From Tunturiibacter gelidiferens (GTDB lineage: Bacteria; Acidobacteriota; Terriglobia; Terriglobales; Acidobacteriaceae): a stretch of DNA of 64,000 bases. A program made the position numbers and the translations under genes. The notes beneath the pieces were generated by a model, which worked only from the letters and a program-made list of their open reading frames with translations, ran no database searches and was not told where the DNA came from. This document shows positions 9,241 through 18,046 of the stretch, one piece after another; position 1 is the stretch's first letter; each line of letters opens with the position of its first letter. The stretch is taken from contig NZ_JACHEB010000005.1 of assembly GCF_014201335.1 (NCBI RefSeq), positions 1 through 64,000 of the forward strand. Direction: 5' to 3'.

Positions 9241-10701
9241 ATGGCTACACAAGTAGCGTATGAACTGAAGCAGGTTCCGATAGGGTTGGGTGCGACAGGG
9301 AAGCGGCGAGAAACGGACTCGATGGGTGAGGTTGAGGTTCCTGCAGATCACTACTGGGGGTCTCAGACCGAGCGATCGCTGATTCACTTTGCCATTGGGG
9401 ACGACCACATGCCGAAGCAGGTGTATCACGCTTATGGCTATGTGAAGAAAGCGGCTGCTCAGGTGAATGCGGCTGGAGGGCGACTCGATCAGTGGAGGGC
9501 CGATGCGATCTCGACAGTTGCGGACGAAGTGATCACCGGAAAGTTGGATGGTGAATTTCCGCTTTTTGTGTGGCAGACGGGCTCTGGGACGCAGTCGAAC
9601 ATGAACGTCAATGAAGTGATCAGCAATCGTTCGATCCAACTGCTTGGGGGAGAGCTGGGGAGCAAGGTCCCGATTCATCCGAATGACCATGTGAACATGG
9701 CGCAGTCGTCCAATGACACCTTTCCGACGGCGATGCATATCGCCAGTGCGCTTGAGGTGAAGAAGTATCTGCTGCCGAGGGTGGGGGCCCTGGCGACGGC
9801 GATTGAGACGAAGGCGAAGCAGTGGCACGATGTCGTCAAAATCGGGCGAACACATTTGGAAGACGCAGTGCCCCTGACGGTCGGGCAGGAGTGGTCTGGC
9901 TATGCTGTTCAGATTCGCGATGCCATTGCATTGATTGATTACTCGATGGGAGGAATCTATCAGTTGGCTGCGGGGGGCACGGCGGTTGGTACGGGACTGA
10001 ATGCTCCCCCTCACTTCGGCGAAGAGATTGCCGCGAAGATTGCGGAGTTGACGGGGCTACCTTTCATTACTGCGCCGAATAAGTTCGCGGCGCTGGGTTC
10101 GCTCGACGCGATGGTGAACGCACATGCAGCTTTGCGCTCCCTTGCTGTTGCTCTGATGAAGATTGCCAATGATATGCGATGGCTAGCTTCTGGTCCGCGT
10201 TGCGGGCTTGGTGAGTTGGTGTTGCCAGCCAATGAGCCTGGGTCTTCGATTATGCCGGGCAAGGTAAATCCGACGCAGTGCGAGGCGATGGTAATGATCT
10301 GCATTCAGGTAATCGGAGATGATTCTGCTGTGGCCTTCGCAGGTTCACAGGGCAACTTCGAATTGAATGCGATGCGACCGATCATTATCAACAACTTTCT
10401 ACATTCGGCACGGATCCTTGCCGATGGGTGTGAGAAGTTCCGTGTCTTCTCGGTCGAAGGGACGACGTTGAATGAAAAACGTATCGCGCAATTTGTGCAG
10501 AATTCATTGATGCTGGTGACTGCGCTTAGCCCCGTGATTGGATACGACAAGGCGTCCAGGATTGCTCATAAAGCACTCAATGAGGAGACGACCTTGAAGC
10601 AGGCGGCGCTGGCGACTGGATGGATCGATGAAAAAACTTTTAATCGTGTGGTCGATCCGAAGACGATGGTCTTTTCAGTAACTAACATCGCGATTGGATG
10701 A
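9241..10701 (+). CDS. fumC: Class II fumarate hydratase
   Basis: Reversible hydration of fumarate to L-malate in the TCA cycle by the oxygen-stable, iron-free tetrameric enzyme. The 486-aa product covers the full family length. Signature segments are TGSGTQSNMNVNEVI near residue 113, HPNDHVNMAQSSNDTFPTA near 142, and the superfamily signature SSIMPGKVNP near 335, which carries the mobile catalytic Ser loop. A GAGGTGAT ribosome-binding site lies just before the ATG. It lies 80 bp after the malic enzyme gene, so the two may form an operon converting fumarate to malate to pyruvate. No terminator-like hairpin is evident between them. Confidence 0.97.
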   Translation: MATQVAYELKQVPIGLGATGKRRETDSMGEVEVPADHYWGSQTERSLIHFAIGDDHMPKQVYHAYGYVKKAAAQVNAAGGRLDQWRADAISTVADEVITGKLDGEFPLFVWQTGSGTQSNMNVNEVISNRSIQLLGGELGSKVPIHPNDHVNMAQSSNDTFPTAMHIASALEVKKYLLPRVGALATAIETKAKQWHDVVKIGRTHLEDAVPLTVGQEWSGYAVQIRDAIALIDYSMGGIYQLAAGGTAVGTGLNAPPHFGEEIAAKIAELTGLPFITAPNKFAALGSLDAMVNAHAALRSLAVALMKIANDMRWLASGPRCGLGELVLPANEPGSSIMPGKVNPTQCEAMVMICIQVIGDDSAVAFAGSQGNFELNAMRPIIINNFLHSARILADGCEKFRVFSVEGTTLNEKRIAQFVQNSLMLVTALSPVIGYDKASRIAHKALNEETTLKQAALATGWIDEKTFNRVVDPKTMVFSVTNIAIG

Positions 10702-10842
10702 AGACATTGAGGGCTCAGGCTACGATCCGAGCGCTTGTGTGTGTCGACACCAATTTGGTAGAGTCACTGCCATTGCAATCGCAAGACCGGTAGCAATTGC
10801 GGAGGTCTGAGGCATTCCAGGTTAACTGCCAATGCTGCAGGG

Positions 10843-12216
10843 TTAGCGGCCGCGGAAAGTTTGTATAAGGAGCCAGATGTTGAGTCCGGCGATCATGGAT
10901 GCAACGGCGTAGCTCAAATATTTGAGCCAGATGTGATTGACGAATTCGCCCATCGTCTTTTGATCGCTAGTTAATGCGACCAGGGGGAATACGGCGAAGC
11001 TGAGCTGCATGCTCAAGATGACCTGACTGAGGATGAGGAGATTTGCCGTACCGCGTTCGCCATACAGGAAGGTCACGATCACAGTTGGAATAATCGCGAG
11101 AGAACGTGTGATGAGGCGGCGCAACCATGGCGCGAGCCGGAGATGAATGAAACCCTCCATGACGACCTGTCCGGCCAGCGTACCGGTGATGGTGGAGTTC
11201 TGTCCCGAAGCCAGCAGTGCGAGAGCGAACATGGTGCTTGCGCCGGAGAAGCCCAACATCGGCGTGAGGAGTTTGTAGGCGTCGCCTATTTCTGCAACCT
11301 CGGAGTGGCCACCTTTATGAAAGACCGCAGCGGCTAGCACCAGAATGGCCGCATTCACAAAGAGCGCGAGCATCAGTGCTGTCGCGGAGTCGATGTTCGC
11401 AAACCGGATTGCCTCTCGTTTTCCTTCTGACGTCCGCTTATAGTCACGCGTCTGCACGATAGAGGAGTGGAGGTAGAGGTTGTGCGGCATCACCGTCGCT
11501 CCGAGAATGCTGATTGCGATGTACAGCATCTTCGGGTCGGTGACGATAGCTGCGGACGGAATGACAAGGTTGCGCGTAATGGCCTGCCACTCGGGGCGAG
11601 AGAGGAAGATTTCGATGCCGAAGAGAACTGCGATTGTGCCGATGAGTGTGATCACCAGTGCTTCGAGGTAACGGAATCCTCGATTCTGGAGAAGCAAGAT
11701 CAGCAAAACGTCTGTCCCGGTGATGAGGACGCCGATCAAAAGTGGAATATGGAAGAGCAGTTGGAGAGCAATCGCCGAGCCAATCACTTCGGCAAGATCG
11801 CATGCGCCAATCGCGACTTCCGCGAACAACCAGAGAAAGATAGCTGTAGGATGGCTGTAAGTCTCACGGCAGGCCTGCGCTAGATCTCTCTCAGAGGCGA
11901 TACCGAGCTTGAGAGCGAGGCTCTGAAGCAAGATCGCCATCAGGTTCGAGATCATGATGACAAAAAGCAGAGTGTAGCCGTACCGGGAACCACCCGCGAG
12001 ATCGGTCGCCCAGTTACCTGGGTCCATGTATCCAACGGAAATCAGGAAACCTGGGCCCAAAAATCCCAGGATACGCCGCCAGAACCCGCGCGACTGTGTA
12101 AGCCGGACGGAAGAAAACACGTCTGGCAGGGACGGCCGTTGCTGGTGGTCGAGCTCTAGAACAGGGGGCATGATTGGCGTCGGCACCTTATGCCTAAACA
12201 TATTATGCCACAGCAT
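10843..12216 (-). CDS. mntH: NRAMP-family Mn2+/divalent metal transporter
   Basis: Proton-coupled import of Mn(II), possibly Fe(II), across the inner membrane. The 457-aa frame holds about eleven hydrophobic helices. The two metal-site motifs are present: DPGNW at residues 65-69 (helix 1) and MPHN at 243-246 (helix 6). The start is uncertain: ATG 12216, 12201 and 12172 are all in frame, none with a strong ribosome-binding site, and the conserved part begins only near residue 45. The gene lies 11 bp after the DtxR/MntR-type regulator, and a palindrome sits in the junction. Its function as a Mn importer under MntR control rests on the motifs and on the neighbour. Confidence 0.94.
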   Translation of the reverse strand: MLWHNMFRHKVPTPIMPPVLELDHQQRPSLPDVFSSVRLTQSRGFWRRILGFLGPGFLISVGYMDPGNWATDLAGGSRYGYTLLFVIMISNLMAILLQSLALKLGIASERDLAQACRETYSHPTAIFLWLFAEVAIGACDLAEVIGSAIALQLLFHIPLLIGVLITGTDVLLILLLQNRGFRYLEALVITLIGTIAVLFGIEIFLSRPEWQAITRNLVIPSAAIVTDPKMLYIAISILGATVMPHNLYLHSSIVQTRDYKRTSEGKREAIRFANIDSATALMLALFVNAAILVLAAAVFHKGGHSEVAEIGDAYKLLTPMLGFSGASTMFALALLASGQNSTITGTLAGQVVMEGFIHLRLAPWLRRLITRSLAIIPTVIVTFLYGERGTANLLILSQVILSMQLSFAVFPLVALTSDQKTMGEFVNHIWLKYLSYAVASMIAGLNIWLLIQTFRGR

Positions 12217-12217
12217 G

Positions 12218-12231
12218 TTAACGCAGGTTAA
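12218..12231. promoter_or_regulatory. Putative MntR operator at the mntR-mntH junction
   Basis: TTAAC-GCAG-GTTAA is a perfect inverted repeat with 5-bp arms. It overlaps the mntR stop codon and ends just before the first possible mntH ATG. It resembles the palindrome in front of mntR at 12932-12947. This position would allow mntH to be controlled separately from mntR. Confidence 0.5.
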
Positions 12232-12923
12232 TAATTTTTATGTTGCTTAGGTTTATCACCGGTTTTGAGGCGTACCCAGACCCTGCCTGCGGCGGATTGA
12301 CCCAGAGTCACAGGACCGTTAGGAGTTGCTACCAGCATCGTATCGTCGTAGTTGCGTTCCAGTACGCGAATTGTGATCTTTGGTCCAATACCAAGTTTGT
12401 GAAGAAATTCGAGGAGCCGTGAGTCGCGTTCGTATAGGCTCGCCACAACATAGTCCGTCGCTTGTTGAGCTTCAGAAAGTGCGACCAGTCCCCGCCGTTT
12501 AATTTGGTCCGGAGTTTCAGGAAGGACCTTGTTGCCGTGGGGACAATCGCCGTCTTTCCCCAATTTTTCGATGAGCTTGGCTTCGAATGCGGGCGAGATA
12601 GCGTGTTCCAGACGTTCCGCCTCCGCGTGGATCTGATGCCACTCCATGCCGAACATCTCAGAAAGCATTCGTTCTACGAGATGGTGGCGCAACGCTGTAT
12701 GGTGAGCTGCCTCTCGCCCTTTCGCGCTGAGCTTCAGCGCTCCTTCTCTACCTGCCTCAAGATATCCGTCTTCTCGCAGCCGCTTTACGGCCTTGGTGAC
12801 TGCGGGTGCAGAGACCTTCAGCCATTGCGCCAGCAAAGCTGGGATGACCGTGTGTCCTTCGCTCTCGGCTTCAATGATGGCCTTAAGATAGTCTTCCCTC
12901 GAAATGGTCATTCCCTGAGACAT
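12228..12923 (-). CDS. mntR: DtxR/MntR-family metal-dependent repressor
   Basis: A DNA-binding regulator sensing Mn(II) or Fe(II). The 231-aa product has an N-terminal winged helix (residues about 5-65, with [20 protein letters not shown] as the HTH), a helical dimerisation and metal-binding domain rich in His and Glu ([19 protein letters not shown], residues about 78-96), and a C-terminal SH3/FeoA-like domain (about 155-231). The C-terminal domain makes it longer than Bacillus-type MntR and closer to the DtxR/IdeR layout. It lies directly upstream of mntH on the same strand. ATG 12923 and ATG 12911 are both possible starts. Near-palindromic sites before this gene and before mntH suggest autoregulation. 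Confidence 0.92.
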   Translation of the reverse strand: MSQGMTISREDYLKAIIEAESEGHTVIPALLAQWLKVSAPAVTKAVKRLREDGYLEAGREGALKLSAKGREAAHHTALRHHLVERMLSEMFGMEWHQIHAEAERLEHAISPAFEAKLIEKLGKDGDCPHGNKVLPETPDQIKRRGLVALSEAQQATDYVVASLYERDSRLLEFLHKLGIGPKITIRVLERNYDDTMLVATPNGPVTLGQSAAGRVWVRLKTGDKPKQHKNY

Positions 12924-13297
12924 AAATGCAAGTTAACCATGGTAAACCGAATTTGTCACCGTGGGTTTCCAATTCGCAGTGGTTATATCGATAGAGTTTT
13001 GCGGGTTTGTAATGTCGCCCTTAGGGCAGCCAAGATGCTAACCACAAGGCAGTAAGTTCATCTTCTATTCATTAGCTTTCTTCAAGAGAGCTAAAATCGG
13101 TCGAACGGTCGTGTTCATTCGTCTGCGTCGTGGAAGATGTAGTCGTTGGTTAGACGGCGCGATTTCAAGTGGGCCACTCAGCATCATGCGCACTCAGAAG
13201 TGTCGTAAACCTGTTTTTTGTAACTTTGGGTTTGTCAGGCTAACCATCATTCGCTTGTCGACTATTTCAAAGCACGGATGCTTCTCCGAGACGTCCT
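12924..13297. other. Intergenic region between mntR and the ATPase gene
   Basis: These 374 bp separate divergent genes. They include the mntR palindrome at 12932-12947. No further coding sequence is convincing, and no strong sigma-70 promoter for the ATPase gene was recognised. Confidence 0.6.
12932..12947. promoter_or_regulatory. Putative MntR operator in front of mntR
   Basis: GTTAACCATGGTAAAC is an inverted repeat with one mismatched pair, 9 bp upstream of the mntR ATG. It shares the TTAAC..GTTAA-like arms of the site at 12218-12231. This suggests that MntR controls its own gene; the sites were found by eye only. Confidence 0.5.
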
Positions 13298-15799
13298 ATG
13301 GCAACCTCGTCCGAACCAGCGACGCAGTCTCCACGTAACGCGGCCGATCGCCTCGTCCTTAAGCTTCGGACGGCATGGCAGGATCTGAGGAGTTGTACTG
13401 ACGGAGCAGCTCAAGCCGCGGCTGTCGGTAAGCAGGCTCCTGCCGATCTGCAGAATCTGCAGGATATGCGCGCATGGTACGAGGAAACCAGCCGGCAACT
13501 TTTGATGGCCCCTCTTGAGCGCTTTCTCAAATTGCAGCCTATTAAGAGCGCACTTGATGCGCTCAGTATGCGCGATCCGGAGATATCTACTCGCGCACTC
13601 AATGCCAGGTCGCGAATCGATAGGAAGTTGCAGCGGATCTTGATTGCGACGGCGCTTGATCTTCCCGAACTCTGGCGCATCTTCCGCGTTGGAAACAATG
13701 TTGCCGAGTCGCAGTCATGGCAGAAGCGTCGCGAGGCGCACAACAAAGAGGCTTCGGTAGTTCTCGATCACTATGCCCGGTGGGCACAAAAGGCGATAGG
13801 CGAAGAGAAAAAGAGAGAGGAAGCATCAAGAGATCCGAGAAACGACTTATGGTGGCGGCAACATCGTGCATTGCTTGAGACGCTCCAAGTCGAGATGGCA
13901 TGGCGCAACCTTACGCTAACCTGGTTTTCTGCGAGCGAGACGTTGATCGGCGATGTTCATCGGGAGAGTGAAGAAGCCCGCTCGTACAAAGCCGCAACGT
14001 TGCGATGGCTTGAAGAGGGCGCACCACTCGATCTGGCTCAGGACAGTAGTTTTGCCCTCATCACACCAGAGGAACGCCTGCGCGGATGGGCTCTTCCGAT
14101 TGAATCCGAGGCTCGCCTTAAGCTGGCCGAACGGACGGAATTACTGGTAGGCGGCCTTCGCCCACGGTTGAGGCGCATCGCGATTCACTCTCGATTTTTA
14201 AGGGCTTTCGATACATATGCGCGCAAACGAATGCGCGGGCTCATTGAACATTCCTGGCAGATGACCGCGCGCGTGGTGCGTGACGCGGAGCAATCGAAGG
14301 AGATTATCGCTTATTGGGGCGAAACGTCTCTGAACCGGCCAGGTGACGCATCGCAGCTCATCGAAGAGGCGCGTCAGAACGCGACGATTTCACTCGTCGA
14401 GGAGTTCACGCTGGTTCCGGTCGAAGAACTGAATCGAGAAGCGGTCGAAGCATTCTGGAGATGGCATCAGGCCGGTTCGCTCATGCTCGAAGCGAACCAG
14501 GATGGATGGTTTGCCTTCCTACGGCGTCCGCGCGCTCGGAGTTTTCTTCCGACTGCTGCGGAAATGTTGCGATTGCAAAGCCGGACAGCTCTACTACGAG
14601 GCGTCCAATGGGTAAGGAGTCGCGTAGAACGCACGATGGAGTCAGTGGGAGGCAGAGTACCGGCTCATCCCGTTTTGCCCGCGGTGATTCGACGGACAAC
14701 CCTTCGGGATACCTTAGAGCTTCCGGCAGCAAAACGCGAGTTGCCTCCGCTCTATCGATTGCTCTTTCGGTTGGCTCCAGTGGAGGACCGCCGCTTTCTA
14801 GTGGGTCGCGATCAGGAGTTGGCAGGTATCGATCAGGCTGTAACAGATTGGGAGGCAGGAAGATTTGCAGCATGTCTGCTGATCGGGGCGCGAGGTAGCG
14901 GCAAGACGAGCCTGTTGAATTGCGCTGTGCGAGAAACACTTGCTGACCATCGCTTGATTCGCTCGGAGTTTAACGATCGGCTGCTCCGCCCGGAACAACT
15001 GGATGCATTTCTTCGTTCGTTGCTGGGATTGCGCGATGACGCCGATCTGCTGGAAGGGCTCGCATCGGAACGGCGCATTCTCATTTTGGAAGAAGGTGAG
15101 CGAATTTTCGTGAGAACGGTGGACGGCTTTGCAGTGGTTCATCATCTCATGCACTTGATCCATCGCACCGCTGCGACGACCTTATGGCTTATCGTGATGA
15201 ACGACAGGTCGTTTCGTATGCTCGATGCCGCGACGTATCTTCATCGAGTCTTCTCACACCGGATCAATGCCATGAGCGTCTCCCGAAGCGATCTTGAAAC
15301 CGCGATTCTGGAGAGGCATCGGCTCTCCGGGCTGCGGTTGGAATTCGCGCCTCCGCCGGCAGGAGATCCGAGGGTAAATCGAGCGAAGCGATGGGTTGGC
15401 ATTGAGGATTCGCCACAAACTCTCTTCTTCGACTCTCTGTTGCAGCAGTCGGAAGGCATCTTTCGCTCTGCATTCGAGCTTTGGCTCAGCTCGATCGAAC
15501 GCGTCGAAGGCGATACGATTCATATTCGCCAACCGCTTGATCCTTCATTCAACCTATTTCGTAGCGAGCTCGCGCAGGAAGACCATTTCACATTGCTCGT
15601 GATTCAGGAACACGGCTCACTGACTCAGGAGGAGTTAGCCGAGGTTCTGTGCGAATCGCAGGACAAGAGCCGAGGCCGGACCGAGCGCCTGACTGCCTTG
15701 GGCTTGATCGAGTTGGATCCCGAACATCCCGGGCTGCGGGTAAAACCGGAGGCGCAGCGCTTCGTAAACGATCTCTTGCGGCGAGCAAATCTGACATAA
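13298..15799 (+). CDS. Large P-loop (AAA+/STAND-like) ATPase with C-terminal winged helix
   Basis: An 833-aa soluble protein that I cannot assign to a named family. Residues 1-480 are Arg/Glu-rich, mainly helical and free of membrane segments. An ATPase core follows, introduced by RRFLVGRDQELAGID. Walker A is GARGSGKTS near residue 530, an acidic Walker B-like strand RRILILEEGE lies near 590, and TTLWLIVMND near 630 resembles sensor 1. The last 80 residues (LTQEELAEVLCESQDKSRGRTERLTALGLIEL) look like a winged helix. The order resembles STAND or KAP-type signalling ATPases. The stop lies 12 bp before an MscS-type channel gene, so the pair is probably co-transcribed and the ATPase may control the channel; that link is inference. 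The start at 13298 has only a weak ribosome-binding site. Confidence 0.82.
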   Translation: MATSSEPATQSPRNAADRLVLKLRTAWQDLRSCTDGAAQAAAVGKQAPADLQNLQDMRAWYEETSRQLLMAPLERFLKLQPIKSALDALSMRDPEISTRALNARSRIDRKLQRILIATALDLPELWRIFRVGNNVAESQSWQKRREAHNKEASVVLDHYARWAQKAIGEEKKREEASRDPRNDLWWRQHRALLETLQVEMAWRNLTLTWFSASETLIGDVHRESEEARSYKAATLRWLEEGAPLDLAQDSSFALITPEERLRGWALPIESEARLKLAERTELLVGGLRPRLRRIAIHSRFLRAFDTYARKRMRGLIEHSWQMTARVVRDAEQSKEIIAYWGETSLNRPGDASQLIEEARQNATISLVEEFTLVPVEELNREAVEAFWRWHQAGSLMLEANQDGWFAFLRRPRARSFLPTAAEMLRLQSRTALLRGVQWVRSRVERTMESVGGRVPAHPVLPAVIRRTTLRDTLELPAAKRELPPLYRLLFRLAPVEDRRFLVGRDQELAGIDQAVTDWEAGRFAACLLIGARGSGKTSLLNCAVRETLADHRLIRSEFNDRLLRPEQLDAFLRSLLGLRDDADLLEGLASERRILILEEGERIFVRTVDGFAVVHHLMHLIHRTAATTLWLIVMNDRSFRMLDAATYLHRVFSHRINAMSVSRSDLETAILERHRLSGLRLEFAPPPAGDPRVNRAKRWVGIEDSPQTLFFDSLLQQSEGIFRSAFELWLSSIERVEGDTIHIRQPLDPSFNLFRSELAQEDHFTLLVIQEHGSLTQEELAEVLCESQDKSRGRTERLTALGLIELDPEHPGLRVKPEAQRFVNDLLRRANLT

Positions 15800-15811
15800 G
15801 GAATACTACGC

Positions 15812-16654
15812 ATGCGAAACAACGAACCGAAGATACTTCCGTTGACTCAGGGGGGAGAGGCAAATGTGCTGGCTCAGTTATCCCTCGTAAAGATTCTTAT
15901 TGTGGTCGTGCTGGTTGTCGCGGCATGGGTGCTTCCTAAATGGATACGTGGCCTTTTCGATGGACTCGAAAAGCATAACCCGAGGCTGAGGTTTTTTTTG
16001 CGGCAGGTGGAACCGCCTCTGCGTGTTGCAATCTGGTTTGCCGCTCTTCTTCTTTCCGCGGAGATTCTGGCTCCATCGAAGAGCGCATTTCTAGCGGCAT
16101 TAGGATCTGCAGCTCTAGCGATCGGTTTGGGATTGCAGGACCTGATTAAGAATTTGATAGGAGGCTTTGTGGTCATTGTCGACCGTCCATTTCAGACGGG
16201 CGATCGAGTGGAGTTCGGAGAGGCGTGCGGTGAGGTGAAGCAGATCGGACTGCGCAGTACTAAGGTACTAGCGGACTCGGGAATGCTGGTCACGATCCCA
16301 AACGCGGACGTGCTGACCAAGCCGATATTCAACGCCAATGTGGGGGTGGCTGAGTGTATGGTCTCTGCTGAAGTGGCGCTTCCTGCTAGTGCCGATGTAG
16401 ATGAGGCTTTGAAGCTGTGTCGCCAAGTTGCGGTGTGTTGCCCCTACACATACCTTGGACGTCACGTTGAAGTAGATCTGCATCAAGATAACAAACGACA
16501 GAAGATGACGCTGTTGGTGATCCAGGCATATGTTTACGATCACCGCTTTGCCTCGGCTATGAAGACGGACATCCTGCGTCGCGCCCAGCGGGAGTTTCTA
16601 TCGCACGGGATTCTTGGGCATACGGAGGGCACGGCGCATCATCACGGGGAGTAG
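15812..16654 (+). CDS. MscS-family mechanosensitive ion channel
   Basis: A small-conductance mechanosensitive-type channel of the inner membrane. The 280-aa product has hydrophobic helices at about 20-42 and 68-85. The pore-lining helix and hinge at about 92-125 show the small-residue packing typical of MscS TM3 (ALGSAALAIGLGLQDLIKNL), followed by the beta domain start GGFVVIVDRPFQTGDRV. The C-terminal cytoplasmic domain is present but short and ends in a His-rich tail. The gene starts 12 bp after the ATPase stop, so the two form an operon. An ordinary osmotic safety valve would not need a dedicated ATPase, so the channel may act as an effector or be gated by its partner. That is inference. 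Confidence 0.9.
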   Translation: MRNNEPKILPLTQGGEANVLAQLSLVKILIVVVLVVAAWVLPKWIRGLFDGLEKHNPRLRFFLRQVEPPLRVAIWFAALLLSAEILAPSKSAFLAALGSAALAIGLGLQDLIKNLIGGFVVIVDRPFQTGDRVEFGEACGEVKQIGLRSTKVLADSGMLVTIPNADVLTKPIFNANVGVAECMVSAEVALPASADVDEALKLCRQVAVCCPYTYLGRHVEVDLHQDNKRQKMTLLVIQAYVYDHRFASAMKTDILRRAQREFLSHGILGHTEGTAHHHGE

Positions 16655-16736
16655 CAGCCGGCGGCAAATCGAGAGCTGACGCCGCGGCGGAAACATCTAC
16701 GAGTCCGTCGCAGAATTGTCGCTTGAGGGTCGGCAA

Positions 16737-17441
16737 CTATGGAAGAGCCGGCGTGCCTTCAGGCTGCTGCAGATGCGACACGACCTCCTTTGAAATTTCA
16801 GAGGCGGTACTTTTGATTGTCTTTTCCGGAGCGTTTTTTTCCACGACAAATTTTGCTGCGGCAACGTATGGATTCAGGGTGATCACGGCACCGGGCATGT
16901 TCTTACTTGTATTCTCTTTGGCAGCCTCATAGAGCGGCTTTTGGGGGCTGGCCAAATTGGATAGAGTCACGTACAGGTCCATCTTCACGTCGCCCGCCCC
17001 AAAACCGATGATAGCGCGCTGGCGGCGATTCCCTTCATCAACCTGGGTAAAGACACCATGCAACCAAGCGCCGGAAGTAGGTTTTGGATCGTCATTGCCC
17101 AGTCGTTGGGCTTTGTAACCGGCTTTATGCAGATCACTGACGATACTTTGCGACATCGTATCGACAAGCTTCTTAGCCTGCGCCTCTGGATCTCTTTTCT
17201 CCTTCTTGCCGGGCCTCTCCAAAATGCCGGGACGCAGATGACTTACACCTGACCCCTGGTCGACTTGGACATCCTGTGCGTCCAGATCAAAGTCGCTGAC
17301 GTATACCGTCATGTCTTTCCTGAAAAGGAAGGTTGGAGGCTTTTGCGGCGCGACAGGCGATTGCGCAGGCACAACCTGAGCGGCAATGACGAGCGATACG
17401 AAGAGTAATGAGCATGCAAAAGACAGTCGGAATCGTTTCAT
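16737..17441 (-). CDS. Secreted DUF4410-like protein
   Basis: A 234-aa protein with an N-terminal signal peptide (hydrophobic stretch ending near AAQVVPAQ). The mature part begins with a beta strand (MTVYVSDFDLDA) and contains the segment LVDTMSQSIVSDLHKAGYKAQRL, as in DUF4410 proteins of unknown function. These are thought to be periplasmic or outer-membrane associated. The start is set at ATG 17441, where AAAGG lies about 7 bp upstream and the signal peptide begins. The longer frame to 17696 would add 85 residues with no signal. It is divergent from padR, 258 bp away. No enzyme motif is visible. Confidence 0.75.
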   Translation of the reverse strand: MKRFRLSFACSLLFVSLVIAAQVVPAQSPVAPQKPPTFLFRKDMTVYVSDFDLDAQDVQVDQGSGVSHLRPGILERPGKKEKRDPEAQAKKLVDTMSQSIVSDLHKAGYKAQRLGNDDPKPTSGAWLHGVFTQVDEGNRRQRAIIGFGAGDVKMDLYVTLSNLASPQKPLYEAAKENTSKNMPGAVITLNPYVAAAKFVVEKNAPEKTIKSTASEISKEVVSHLQQPEGTPALP

Positions 17442-17662
17442 GGCGCCTTTATATAAAGTATTTCCGAAGTACTCTGGAAAACTGGGGCCCGGCCGCTTAT
17501 TGCATTGCGAAGAGTAAGGATTATAGGCAGAAAAGAAATTAAGAAGCAACATGCCTGTTGGAACCTGATCCGCACGTCGGTAGAGATGAGTTGATTTCGA
17601 GTGTGCCCTTGAAATCGCCCAGGCCCGGGGCACACGCGGTTCACGCATGGGTATCGATATTG

Positions 17663-17691
17663 TTGACTCTCTACAACTACTAGTGTAGATA
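17663..17691 (+). promoter_or_regulatory. padR promoter with overlapping inverted repeat
   Basis: TTGACT at 17663-17668 and TAGATA at 17686-17691 are separated by 17 bp, a good sigma-70 pair. An inverted repeat CTACA-N8-TGTAG (17671-17688) fills the spacer and touches the -10 box, as expected for a PadR autoregulatory operator. Transcription would begin about 17697-17699, at or next to the ATG at 17700, so the mRNA is probably leaderless. Confidence 0.6.
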
Positions 17692-17699
17692 GTCATACT

Positions 17700-18029
17700 A
17701 TGGGAAAGCCGAACGATCTTGTGCAGGGCACGCTCGACCTACTTATTCTCAAAACTATCTCGCTCGAGCCGAAGCACGGTTGGGCCATTGCCAAACGCAT
17801 TCAGCAGATCTCTAATGAGGTCCTGCAGGTGCAACAAGGGTCTCTCTATCCGGCACTTCACCGGCTAGAGCAGCAAGGGTGGATACGTGCCAAGTGGGGC
17901 GAGACAGGCACTGGTCGCCAGGCCAAATTCTATGGGCTCACCGCGGCGGGCCGAGCGCAGTTGAAACGAGAGAAGGAAAGCTGGAACCGACTCTCATCCG
18001 CCATTAGTTTGGTCATCGAAGCTGGCTAA
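17700..18029 (+). CDS. PadR-family transcriptional regulator
   Basis: A 109-aa winged-helix repressor of the short PadR subfamily. The segment VQGTLDLLILKTISLEPKHG is the family opening, and GSLYPALHRLEQQGWIRAKWG is the recognition helix and wing. It ends 17 bp before an orphan MacB/FtsX-type permease, an arrangement very common in Acidobacteriota, where PadR is assumed to repress the permease. The gene seems to lack a ribosome-binding site because transcription probably starts at the ATG. The inducer is unknown. Confidence 0.95.
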   Translation: MGKPNDLVQGTLDLLILKTISLEPKHGWAIAKRIQQISNEVLQVQQGSLYPALHRLEQQGWIRAKWGETGTGRQAKFYGLTAAGRAQLKREKESWNRLSSAISLVIEAG

Positions 18030-18046
18030 CAACCCGGGAGGTTGAG

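Noticed and set aside
9157-10014. 285-aa minus-strand frame
   Set aside because: Antisense to fumC, with Arg/His-rich composition typical of a shadow.
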